A stretch of 64,000 nt of DNA from Mariniradius saccharolyticus AK6 (GTDB lineage: Bacteria > Bacteroidota > Bacteroidia > Cytophagales > Cyclobacteriaceae): contig NZ_AMZY02000011.1 in the NCBI RefSeq assembly GCF_000330725.2, positions 124,001 to 188,000 of the forward strand, in the 5' to 3' direction. Under the pieces are notes generated by a model. The model was not told the DNA's origin. It did not search any database and worked only from the letters and a program-made list of their open reading frames with translations. The translations under genes were made by a program, and so were the position numbers. Shown here in pieces: positions 26,944-34,232 of this stretch (positions within the stretch are counted from its first letter, which is position 1; each line of letters begins with the position of its first letter).

Positions 26944-27639
26944 GGCTTTTTTCTTTATAAGTAGACTTTCAAATCGATTAAAGACTTTCTGAAGTATATA
27001 ATATTCTCCTTCGAAAAGACCGTTCTCAATTTCAATTATTTCACCTTTTGGGTACCTTATTGTTAAATTCATTTCACCGCTTCCTGGAATTGGAAATAAT
27101 TCTTCCTCTGGATAATTCCGTATATCAACCATTTCAAATAATTGATTGAGTTGATTTAATGTTAAGGTATCCAATTGAAAATTATGTTTTCCTTTGAGGC
27201 CAGAGTATAATTCTCCTTCATAAGTCACTAATCCATTTTTGTCAATATGCATATTGAAGAACGGTAATCTTCCTTCGACAGACCCACCGTCTAAATTCAG
27301 AGATTCGAATTTATTTGGATTACTTATTGATATCCTTTCATATTTTACAGTATCATTATCACGATTAAATGGTATTAATAGAATATTATTTTTATCAATA
27401 TATTGAATTATTCCAACGCTTTCTAGGTCCGAATCTTCAAGAATCAATGTGTCATTGTTAATAGAAAAATGAAAAAATCCATAATTGTCCCAAAATGGGT
27501 TTGTCATAATAGAATCTTGAACCAAAAAAGTTTGCTCACCATACCAAATTCCATTTAAATTAACTTTAAAGGATTCCTCTTCATTAGTTTCACAGGATAT
27601 TAGCATTATGCTAAATAATAAAAAGAGTAGATTTTTCAT
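26905..27639 (-). CDS. putative lipoprotein (cassette 2)
   Basis: A 244-residue protein with a lipoprotein signal: MKNLLFLLFSIMLISC, Cys at residue 16. The mature part (FKVNLNGIWYGEQTF, then repeated strand-turn patterns) looks like a lipocalin or DUF6438-like beta protein; I cannot name it with confidence. No catalytic motif is seen. The last residues (HNITLDTAGGSE) are encoded by the attC-like arm, so the reading frame runs into the recombination site. The ATG is preceded by the leader CAATTAGACGAAC, nearly the same as in cassette 4. Confidence 0.7.
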   Translation of the reverse strand: MKNLLFLLFSIMLISCETNEEESFKVNLNGIWYGEQTFLVQDSIMTNPFWDNYGFFHFSINNDTLILEDSDLESVGIIQYIDKNNILLIPFNRDNDTVKYERISISNPNKFESLNLDGGSVEGRLPFFNMHIDKNGLVTYEGELYSGLKGKHNFQLDTLTLNQLNQLFEMVDIRNYPEEELFPIPGSGEMNLTIRYPKGEIIEIENGLFEGEYYILQKVFNRFESLLIKKKAHNITLDTAGGSE

Positions 27640-27654
27640 GTTCGTCTAATTGCC

Positions 27655-27784
27655 CATAACGTTTTGCAGCTACCCGAAGGGCGGGACTTTTACCACAAAA
27701 CTTGATTTGAAAAACTAATGTTTGATTAACCACAAAACTGTCTTTGGAACACGAACCACCGCCTTTTGGGTAGGTGCTGTTATG
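27655..27784 (-). repeat. attC-like site between cassettes 1 and 2
   Basis: Inverted arms at 27666-27684 and 27759-27777 match at 16 of 19 positions (GCA.CTACCC.AA.GGCGG). The outer ends are CATAAC (27655-27660) and GTTATG (27779-27784). From the AAC to the stem there are five bases on the low-coordinate side and one on the other, the same 4-base asymmetry as in the next site. The 74-base loop holds two direct copies of ACCACAAAACT. Total length 130 bp. Confidence 0.68.
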
Positions 27785-27801
27785 CGGTCGGCTTTCTTTT
27801 C

Positions 27802-28119
27802 TCACCATTGTTTCGTCACGTTTTTAAGTTTGTTGTTCTCGAATACAAGTAAAACTCTGTCAAGCGATATTGTGTCGGAATTGAAGTCCATATATTCGTA
27901 AAGTTTGTGGTCTTTAAGTTCCTTTTGAATTTGCGTTTTAGTCAGGTCGGTCTTATTAATTATTTCAATTAAATTGTCAAGGTCGTTCTCGGTGTCTGTG
28001 TAACCTTCCTTTTGATATGTCAATGTAACCGCTTGGTCAATGATTGAATAAACGCCAACTGCTGTCACCAAAAGCAAAACTGTCAAGCAAACCCAAAATG
28101 CAATTTTCCATTTATTCAT
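27802..28119 (-). CDS. small membrane-anchored protein, second gene of cassette 1
   Basis: A 105-residue protein with one N-terminal membrane helix (IAFWVCLTVLLLVTAVGVYS) followed by a hydrophilic, probably extracytoplasmic domain rich in Asp, Asn and Lys. I recognise no family. Its start overlaps the stop of the preceding gene by eight bases, so the two are translated as a pair and travel in one cassette. The stop lies 18 bases before the attC-like site. Confidence 0.62.
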   Translation of the reverse strand: MNKWKIAFWVCLTVLLLVTAVGVYSIIDQAVTLTYQKEGYTDTENDLDNLIEIINKTDLTKTQIQKELKDHKLYEYMDFNSDTISLDRVLLVFENNKLKNVTKQW

Positions 28120-28393
28120 TATTCGTCCTTTTTGTAAATGTCAGAACAATTCCGATAAGATTTATTAACCAATGTAGTCCAACGCAAAACATTAAATATA
28201 CAAGCCAAAGAAGTCCAGAACCGCCTGAACTATTAAAGGTCAAATTGTAAAAGAACAGTCCGCTATAAAGTCCAGCTATTATTAGATTTATCGTTACCGT
28301 TTTGAGTCGGTTTTTACTTCTAATTGTCAATACACCAAGTGTCAGTCCGAAAATCAGATAGCAAAAAAGTAGATATAAATTGTCTTCGCTCAT
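28112..28393 (-). CDS. small three-helix membrane protein, first gene of cassette 1
   Basis: A 93-residue protein with about three membrane segments: residues 5-22 (NLYLLFCYLIFGLTLGVL), 33-50 (TINLIIAGLYSGLFFYNL) and 60-83 (LLWLVYLMFCVGLHWLINLIG), and a short charged tail. No family is recognised. It starts about 30 bases inside the cassette boundary at 28424. The overlap with the following gene suggests a two-protein membrane unit. Confidence 0.6.
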   Translation of the reverse strand: MSEDNLYLLFCYLIFGLTLGVLTIRSKNRLKTVTINLIIAGLYSGLFFYNLTFNSSGGSGLLWLVYLMFCVGLHWLINLIGIVLTFTKRTNNE

Positions 28394-28415
28394 TGTTTAC
28401 TGTTTCTTTTAAGCT

Positions 28416-28492
28416 GCCGCATAACGATTGTATATCCTCAATATTGATGATATCATCCCGATTTGGAGTGATATCAACAATATTGTTGATAT
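28416..28492 (-). other. head of the cassette array: half-site and two dyads
   Basis: The cassette 1 boundary motif CGTTATGCGGC (28426-28416, coding direction) has no matching inverted arm upstream, as expected of an attI-like end rather than an attC. Just upstream are two 22-bp dyads centred 39 bp apart: 28471-28492, a perfect palindrome (ATATCAACAAT and its complement), and 28432-28453 with one mismatch. They could be an operator pair. Alternatively they are the 5' end of a truncated gene, because an ATG at 28499 reads an open frame rich in Ile, Asn and Asp through both dyads. Confidence 0.45.
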
Positions 28493-28742
28493 TTTTCATT
28501 TAGCTTAAAAGTAAGCCCCTTTAGTTCAAAATCCAATAGAACCGAATGGAAGGGTTTCATAAAATCCCCCACTCAAAAAACATCGCCATTGCCCCCGTAA
28601 CCATAGGTATTCGATCAAAGCAGAAAAACTCAATCTTTCCCCTAGACATCTTTTCTCGCAGCGTCCGCGGCTTTTCTTTGCAGCACTATCTGAGTGAAAG
28701 ACGAAAAACAATCAATCCAAATCAGATGGCCTGCTCCGCTTC
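28493..28742. other. intergenic region, no gene recognised
   Basis: About 250 bases between the array head and the PH-domain gene. Open frames of 60-70 codons exist on both strands but have atypical composition and no family resemblance. No Bacteroidota promoter pattern reading into the array was found here. No integrase fragment was recognised. Confidence 0.5.
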
Positions 28743-29123
28743 CTACTTCAACACATAATACGCCAACAGCCGCTGCACCTCGTAGACATTGACGGATTTG
28801 GAAAACTGCTTGCGGATACTGGGTTCCTGTTCGCTCGACACCCAAATCTTCAACTCGGCGTCCAGTTCAAAGGTGCCGGCCGTCTCCACGCTAAAGCGGG
28901 AAATACTTTTGTAGCTGATCGATTTGTACTCGACCTTGCTGCCGGTGATGCCCTGTACTTCGATCAGAATCAGGCGCTTGTTGGTAAAGATAAACGTATC
29001 CCGAATCAGCTTGAAGCCCAACTCAATTTGCTCGTTATCAGTGAGAAGCAGGCCATATTTTTTGAGCAATTCCTCCGGGCTGACTGCACCTGCATTGCCT
29101 AACAAAGCTGAAAATAGTCCCAT
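28743..29123 (-). CDS. bacterial PH-domain protein (bPH_1, YvbH-like)
   Basis: A 126-residue soluble protein. The segment LGFKLIRDTFIFTNKRLILIEVQGITGSKVEYKSISYKSISRFSVETAG followed by DLDAELKIWVS-type sequence (here ELDAELKIWVSSEQ) is the bacterial pleckstrin-homology family of B. subtilis YvbH. The role is unknown; related proteins form oligomeric rings. No membrane segment is present. It is transcribed toward the cassette array and is the nearest conserved gene at its head. Confidence 0.85.
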   Translation of the reverse strand: MGLFSALLGNAGAVSPEELLKKYGLLLTDNEQIELGFKLIRDTFIFTNKRLILIEVQGITGSKVEYKSISYKSISRFSVETAGTFELDAELKIWVSSEQEPSIRKQFSKSVNVYEVQRLLAYYVLK

Positions 29124-29219
29124 GGTGATTGAATTTTTGAAAATTTACAAGAATGAAAATACCTGATTTACAAGCAAGTTCAAACAAACTCTAAAAAATA
29201 GTTGTGAGGGGAAATCGTA

Positions 29220-29247
29220 TTGATGGAGATTGACTAAATTAGCTTTT
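29220..29247 (+). promoter_or_regulatory. candidate promoter of the first TonB-domain paralogue
   Basis: TTG at 29220-29222, 17 bases, then TAGCTTTT at 29240-29247 (one mismatch to TAnnTTTG). The ATG is at 29264. Confidence 0.4.
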
Positions 29248-29263
29248 AATCTATCTAAATTTT

Positions 29264-29929
29264 ATGAGTTTAAAAGTATTCCAAGCCGCCATTACACTTA
29301 CTGTGATCCTGTCATTTTCCCAAGCGACGGCCCAGCAAACAATCTTTATCAGGGTAATTGACAACCTAAGTCAAAAGCCAATCGAGAAAGTGAAAGCCTC
29401 CTACAATAAACAAAAAGCCACTTCTAATGACCGCGGGTACTTGGAATTGTTAGCAACTGAGGGCGATACGGTTCACCTGTCTCATTCCCACTACAAGGAC
29501 AAAACGGTTGTTATTCCGAGAACAGCAAATGTCAAGGTACCAATGGAGGTTTTGGACAAGAAAATTGCCTACACGCCTAGCTTTGATTCGTTTTTTGGGC
29601 ATTTCATCAGCCAAATTAGGTACCCAAGGGATCAACGCGAAAACAAAAAAGAGGCCTATATCCTTGTTCTTTTCGAAATAGATAGCGTTGGAAAAAGTAA
29701 ATTAATAGAGGTACTGGGTGACCCGGAAAATGGTTTTTCAGAACAGTTCCCAAAATTATTTGAAAGTGCACCCGGAAATTGGGATCCTTCATACGCAGGT
29801 CGAAAAATGGCCCTGCCCGTAGTTTTCCATTTAGGTCAAGGGAATGAAATGATTGCGCCTTTACTGGATGGCGTTACATTTGACAGGCTTCTAAACGCCG
29901 TGGTAGTCACTGGTTATACCCCGAAATAA
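29264..29929 (+). CDS. secreted protein with carboxypeptidase-regulatory-like and TonB-like C-terminal domains, paralogue A
   Basis: A 221-residue protein with a signal peptide (ITLTVILSFSQATAQ). Residues about 25-95 resemble a carboxypeptidase D regulatory-like domain (IRVIDNLSQKPIEKVKASYNKQKATSNDRGYLEL). Residues about 110-190 resemble the TonB C-terminal domain (IRYPRDQRENKKEAYILVLFEIDSVGKSKLIEV, then GNWDPSYAGRKMALPVVFHLG). The C-terminus ends VVVTGYTPK. It is clearly paralogous to the gene at 30494. Both lack an inner-membrane anchor. They may be periplasmic partners of an outer-membrane receptor, but no receptor is nearby. Confidence 0.75.
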   Translation: MSLKVFQAAITLTVILSFSQATAQQTIFIRVIDNLSQKPIEKVKASYNKQKATSNDRGYLELLATEGDTVHLSHSHYKDKTVVIPRTANVKVPMEVLDKKIAYTPSFDSFFGHFISQIRYPRDQRENKKEAYILVLFEIDSVGKSKLIEVLGDPENGFSEQFPKLFESAPGNWDPSYAGRKMALPVVFHLGQGNEMIAPLLDGVTFDRLLNAVVVTGYTPK

Positions 29930-30040
29930 CAAAATGAAAAAGAGACGAAACGCTTGGCGATTTGATACAGGCTGAGTACAACGATACCCTAACTTTTTTT
30001 CGTGATTGTCAGCTCAAATGCCCAAACAAATTTCATCAGA

Positions 30041-30391
30041 ATGAATCCCATCGACCAATATATCAACACTTTTCCTCCCGAGGTTCAAGTACAACTAAGG
30101 AAAATCCGTTCGCTGATCCTCGAAATCGCCCCCGATGCGGAGGAAGCAATGGCCTATGGGATGCCGGGCTACAAGACCCAAGGCAAACCGCTTGTCTATT
30201 TTGCTGGCTACAAAAACCATATCGGCCTCTATGCCCTTCCCACAGGACACGCTGCTTTTGCGGCCGAACTCGCCGGCTATAAGCAAGGCAAAGGTTCGGT
30301 TCAGTTTCCGCTGAACAAACCGATGCCCTTTGATCTAATTGAGCGGATTATCCGCTTCAGGTATACCGAAAACCAAGGGAACAGGGGTTAG
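30041..30391 (+). CDS. DUF1801 family protein (YdhG-like)
   Basis: A 116-residue protein with the DUF1801 pattern: IDQYINTFPPEVQVQLRKIRSLI, EAMAYGMPGYKTQGKPLVYFAGYKNHIGLY and GSVQFPLNKPMPFDLIERIIRFR. B. subtilis YdhG/Fra of this family has been called an iron chaperone; function here is unproven. The start is the ATG at 30041; the 13 codons upstream begin with GTG and look non-conserved. It lies between the two TonB-domain paralogues but is unrelated to them. Confidence 0.85.
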   Translation: MNPIDQYINTFPPEVQVQLRKIRSLILEIAPDAEEAMAYGMPGYKTQGKPLVYFAGYKNHIGLYALPTGHAAFAAELAGYKQGKGSVQFPLNKPMPFDLIERIIRFRYTENQGNRG

Positions 30392-30493
30392 CCAGCGTTG
30401 ATTTCACGCAAGACTGAATTTTAGTCGACTAATGTCTTTTTAATTCGTGTTTTGTTTGATATATTAGTCCTGTTCATCAATCCAATCGTTGTT

Positions 30494-31147
30494 ATGAAAA
30501 TGTTTGTTTCATTTTTCGTCATTCTGTCAATTGTTACCTCGGTCCAGGCTCAGACAGTTACGCTTAAGATTACAGATCACTTGACCAAGCAACCTCTGGA
30601 AAACATTCAAATTACCTCCGGACAACAGACCGTCCTCAGCAATGAACGTGGCTATGCACAATTCTCCGCTTCAGAGGGCGACACACTTGGACTTTGGCAT
30701 CCCGATTTCGAAGAAAAAACTATTCTGGTTCCATCGGCTACAAATTTTCAAGTAACCATGGATATGTTAGAGAATAAGCTGCTTTTCCAACCAGAAATGG
30801 ACAAATTCTACGCCCATTTCAGAAAAAACCTAAGGTACCCAACCTTACCCCTTAGGAAAAACATTGAGTCCTATATGATCATATTGTTTCGGGTTGGAGA
30901 ATCTGGAGACAGTCAAATTCTCGAGGTGACAGGAGAAAACAAGGACGGGTTTTTGGAGCAACTACCCAATCTATTCTCAAGCCTTCCTGGAAATTGGAAT
31001 ACCGCCTATTCGGGCCGGACCTTCGCCTTGCCAATCGTATTCAGAAAACACAATGGCAAGGAGCTAATCGCACCAATATTGGATGGTACAGACTACGACA
31101 GATTGCTAGATCCAATTGTAGTCACGGGCTATGACCCAAGCCGATAA
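30494..31147 (+). CDS. secreted protein with carboxypeptidase-regulatory-like and TonB-like C-terminal domains, paralogue B
   Basis: A 217-residue protein with a signal peptide (FVSFFVILSIVTSVQA). It shares the whole plan of the gene at 29264: LKITDHLTKQPLENIQI, SNERGYAQFSASEGDTLGLWHPDF, LRYPTLPLRKNIESYMIILFRVGESGDSQILEV, GNWNTAYSGRTFALPIVF, and the ending PIVVTGYDPSR. I use the ATG at 30494; a second ATG is two codons later. It is followed by a hairpin terminator at 31171. The two copies probably arose by local duplication with the DUF1801 gene between them. Confidence 0.75.
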   Translation: MKMFVSFFVILSIVTSVQAQTVTLKITDHLTKQPLENIQITSGQQTVLSNERGYAQFSASEGDTLGLWHPDFEEKTILVPSATNFQVTMDMLENKLLFQPEMDKFYAHFRKNLRYPTLPLRKNIESYMIILFRVGESGDSQILEVTGENKDGFLEQLPNLFSSLPGNWNTAYSGRTFALPIVFRKHNGKELIAPILDGTDYDRLLDPIVVTGYDPSR

Positions 31148-31170
31148 GAATGTTAAGCAAAATTTAACCA

Positions 31171-31230
31171 AAGGCCGCTGCATATTCGCCATGGGTTTCG
31201 CCACCCATCCGACTAGTAGCGGCCTTTTCG
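31171..31230 (+). terminator. hairpin terminator after paralogue B
   Basis: Outer arms AAGGCCGCT (31171-31179) and AGCGGCCTT (31218-31226) enclose an inner stem ATGGGT (31191-31196) with ACCCAT (31203-31208). A short TTTT run follows. Confidence 0.6.
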
Positions 31231-31320
31231 CATTTTGATTTGATATTTTTTCAGGAAACAGCTACTTTCCTTTGTTGGGGAGAAATGCATTTTCCCAATT
31301 AACCATAAACCCATCCCACG

Positions 31321-32646
31321 ATGCTGCTCCTCACGATCTTTTTTGCTTTGGCGCTGATATTGGTTGCCATCGTCAAGTTTGATATCCATCCGTTTTTGGC
31401 CTTGTTTGTTGGAGCGATTTTGTATGGACTCATGGCGGGAATGCCTGCAGACATGATTGTGAAGTCCATTCAGGAAGGATTTGGCGGGGTCCTGGGCAGT
31501 ATCGGCTTGCTGATTCTGTTGGGTGTGGTAATGGGAACTTTTCTGGAAAAAACGGGCGGCGCGATTGTTATCGCAGAAAAAATCCTTTCTTGGATCGGCC
31601 AAAAATCCATCACGATGGCCATGATGCTCAGCGGCTATATCCTGTCGATTCCGGTTTTTGGCGACAGCACCTTTATCATGATGAACCCCATCAGCAAATC
31701 CCTTTCCCTGAAAGGCAAAGTGCCGTATGCAGCCACGACCATCGCTTTGGCCTTGGGCGCGACTGCCAGCCATTCTTTGGTGCCGCCGACTCCGGGACCC
31801 ATCGCCACGGCCGGCATCCTCGAGGCGGATTTGGGGATGATCATTTTCTGGGGTTTGATTATCAGCTTGATTTCCTTGATTCCAAGTTACTTTTTCATCA
31901 AGAAGTTTGTAATGTCAATCCCCTTGGAAGCCAAGATGGCGGTGTCGGACATACAAAATATTTCTGCCAAAAAACCCTCGGCCTTCAAATCCTTCCTGCC
32001 GGTGCTGGTCCCGCTATTCCTCATTATCCTGGCCTCGATCGCCAATTATCCTACGAAACCTTTTGGCGAGGGGGTCATCGTGGACACGATACTCTTTGTA
32101 GGTACTCCTGTCATCGCATTGCTGATGGGAGCATTTCTATCCTTTTTGCTTCCAACCAAGTTTGACAAGAAAATCCTATCCTCCACGGGCTGGATCGGTG
32201 AAGCCATACTCATTGCCGCACCCGTAGTATTCATCACGGGCGCGGGCGGTGTCTTTGGAAAAATGCTCCAGAATTCCGGAATCGGCGACCTTGTCAGCGG
32301 TAACCTCAGCCAAGCGGGTTGGGGGATATTCCTGCCCTTTGCGATCGCCTTCGCGTTGAAGACCGCACAGGGTTCCTCTACCGTGGCGATGATCACCACG
32401 GCATCCATCATTGCGCCTTTGTTGGGAACCTTGGGACTTGATTCGGAGACGATGCGGGTGTTTGCGGCATTGTCTATCGGTGCAGGTGCGGTGGCTATCT
32501 CGCATGCCAATGACAGCTTCTTCTGGGCCGTCACCCAACTCTCGGGACTCAGCATCAAGCAAGGCAATATGAGCCACAGCATCGGAACGATGATTATTTC
32601 CTTTACGGCGATTGCTTTGATCTATCTGCTGACGCTGGTGGTGTAG
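31321..32646 (+). CDS. GntP family permease (gluconate/organic acid:H+ symporter)
   Basis: A 441-residue protein with about 12 membrane helices from the first residue (LLLTIFFALALILVAIVKF). Family segments are HPFLALFVGAILYGLMAGMP, FGDSTFIMMNPISKSLSLKGK, SHSLVPPTPGPIATAGILEADLG, and AQGSSTVAMITTASIIAPL near the C-terminus. GntP members take up gluconate or related hydroxy acids such as glycerate. No gluconate kinase or dehydrogenase is adjacent; the next gene is a convergent amino-acid-oxidase-type gene. The substrate is therefore open. Confidence 0.9.
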   Translation: MLLLTIFFALALILVAIVKFDIHPFLALFVGAILYGLMAGMPADMIVKSIQEGFGGVLGSIGLLILLGVVMGTFLEKTGGAIVIAEKILSWIGQKSITMAMMLSGYILSIPVFGDSTFIMMNPISKSLSLKGKVPYAATTIALALGATASHSLVPPTPGPIATAGILEADLGMIIFWGLIISLISLIPSYFFIKKFVMSIPLEAKMAVSDIQNISAKKPSAFKSFLPVLVPLFLIILASIANYPTKPFGEGVIVDTILFVGTPVIALLMGAFLSFLLPTKFDKKILSSTGWIGEAILIAAPVVFITGAGGVFGKMLQNSGIGDLVSGNLSQAGWGIFLPFAIAFALKTAQGSSTVAMITTASIIAPLLGTLGLDSETMRVFAALSIGAGAVAISHANDSFFWAVTQLSGLSIKQGNMSHSIGTMIISFTAIALIYLLTLVV

Positions 32647-32685
32647 CCTGCGGGTAATCCGAATTATATTATTAGGATAATCGAC

Positions 32686-33930
32686 TTAAAATCTCCCTAC
32701 CTCAAAAGCCTTCAAATCCAGCGGACTGGCATAGCCCTGGTGCAAGTCTGTAAGGATTTTGCCGGTGGCGGGTGCCATGCTGATACCCATCATGCCGTGA
32801 CCTGAGCCAATCCACACGTTTTGGTAACCAACAGCTGGACCGATATAGGGTAAGCCATCCGGAGAACATGGCCGCAGTCCTTTCCAAATCTCGGCTTCAT
32901 TGGGGAATTTGGACTGAAAGCCTGGGTAATATTTATTGATCGATTCAAAAATCCCCCTTACCCGATTCATGTTGATTCGCTCGTCAGTGCCGGCTATCTC
33001 CATTGTCCCACCGAATCTTACTTGATGACCATAAGGGCTCACGGCGACTTTTTTCTCCGTCAAAATACTGGCTTGGCGGATTTCGGGTTGGTTGTTTTGC
33101 AGAAAACTGTAGCCTTTTCCCCCCATCATCGGCATCGATATCCCGAGCATTCCCGCCAACTCCGCGGACCAAGCACCGCCACAGAGTATGAATTTCTCCC
33201 CTTCTATCCTTTCTCCATCAGTGATCAATGCTGTCACCTTGCCTGCTTTAGATTCAAAGCCTTTCACCTTCAAGAGGCTCTTGAATACGACACCCCTTGA
33301 TTTCAGGTGTTTCTTCAGAAAGCCATACAAAGCCGATGGCGACAAATGCGCATCCCCCGGAAACAATACCGCACCTCGCGCATTCACTTCGAGATTAGGT
33401 TCAATCCTTTGGATATCTGCCTTTGTCAAGACTTCCGCCTCCAAGCCATGCTGCCGTGCGAGGTGGGCAAATTCCATCTCTTCCTTCTCCACTTCCGCGG
33501 TTTGGTACAGCATCATGAGGCCTTTTTCGAGCATTTGAAGGTCAGTGCCCTGATGGGCATCCCGGAATTGCTGGTAAAGGGACTTGCTCAATAGGCTGAG
33601 GTTTTTGAGATAAGGGATGGATTTCTCCACATGGGATCTATTGGCCGAGCGGAAAAAGAGCCAAGACCACTCCAACAACTTCCTGTCAAGCCTAGGATGG
33701 ATGTAAAAAGGACTCTTGGAAGAAAACATCCAAGCGATCCCTTTGCTAATCATACCGGGCGCCGCCAATGGGATAATATGACTCGGCACAATCATGCCGG
33801 CGTTGCCGGTCGAGCAATTTGACTCTAGGTCGCCTTTGTCGACAATAGTGACTTCGGCCCCTTCCTGATTTAGAAAATAAGCGGTAAACAAGCCAATAAT
33901 GCCTCCGCCGACGATGATGGTTGGTTTCAA
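32686..33930 (-). CDS. FAD-dependent D-amino acid dehydrogenase/DadA-like oxidoreductase
   Basis: A 414-residue DAO-family flavoprotein. The FAD Rossmann motif IIVGGGIIGLFTAYFLNQEGAEVTIVDKG is at the N-terminus, CSTGNAGMIVPSHIIPLAAPGM follows as in DadA, and the C-terminal LRPCSPDGLPYIGPAVGYQNVWIGSGHGMMG closes the FAD site. It likely oxidises a D-amino acid or a cyclic imino acid such as cis-hydroxyproline, passing electrons to the respiratory chain. No racemase is nearby, so the substrate is unknown. Convergent with the GntP gene. Confidence 0.88.
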   Translation of the reverse strand: MKPTIIVGGGIIGLFTAYFLNQEGAEVTIVDKGDLESNCSTGNAGMIVPSHIIPLAAPGMISKGIAWMFSSKSPFYIHPRLDRKLLEWSWLFFRSANRSHVEKSIPYLKNLSLLSKSLYQQFRDAHQGTDLQMLEKGLMMLYQTAEVEKEEMEFAHLARQHGLEAEVLTKADIQRIEPNLEVNARGAVLFPGDAHLSPSALYGFLKKHLKSRGVVFKSLLKVKGFESKAGKVTALITDGERIEGEKFILCGGAWSAELAGMLGISMPMMGGKGYSFLQNNQPEIRQASILTEKKVAVSPYGHQVRFGGTMEIAGTDERINMNRVRGIFESINKYYPGFQSKFPNEAEIWKGLRPCSPDGLPYIGPAVGYQNVWIGSGHGMMGISMAPATGKILTDLHQGYASPLDLKAFEVGRF

Positions 33931-34232
33931 TGTTTGAATTTGTTGTAGCCCTAAGCGTAATTTTCAGCTGTTTATGGTACCAAGTTATTGGTATTTGCCT
34001 AATTTCTCAGAGTCAGGATCAATGGAGTTCAAAAAGGGGCTAATGCTGGAGGGTGCCAATCTATTTCGGTTAAGCTGACCTTTAAGAGGTTGTCTTTCAA
34101 AATACGCCAGTGATCTCCGACTACGGATTTACTGGCTTCGGTCACTTGTACAAATAGGGCATTCTTGAATTACCATATTTTCTCCATTTCTGGTAGAAAT
34201 TTCCTACTTTAACAACACTTTCATCCCTACTC
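33931..34232. other. intergenic region between divergent genes, one hairpin
   Basis: A 302-base gap that should hold promoters for the DadA-like gene and the potassium channel; no full TTG/TAnnTTTG pair was found. A small dyad GCCAGT (34106-34111) with ACTGGC (34131-34136) encloses CCG/CGG. No coding frame is convincing. Confidence 0.45.

Larger units (their letters stand above)
24836..28424 (-). mobile_element. integron-like array of four gene cassettes without an integrase
   Basis: Five AT-rich genes, all on the minus strand, are separated by palindromic attC-like sites. Read in the coding direction the inferred units are: unit 1 28424-27660, unit 2 27659-26820, unit 3 26819-25477, unit 4 25476-24836. 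Each unit begins right after the G of a GTT, and near its own 3' end carries the reverse complement of its own first bases: GTTATGCGG with CCGCATAAC, GTTATGGGC with GCCCATAAC, GTTGCCAGCC with GGCTGGCAAC, and GTTGTAGT with ACTACAAC. That is the behaviour of circular cassettes with an attC site recombined at G^TT. The array sits between conserved chromosomal genes. No integrase gene is in the window, so it would be a cluster of attC sites lacking an integrase. Confidence 0.72.

Noticed and set aside
28526..28758. Open frames of 60-70 codons upstream of the cassette array
   Set aside because: Composition is not protein-like, both strands are equally open, and no integrase or regulator signature is present.
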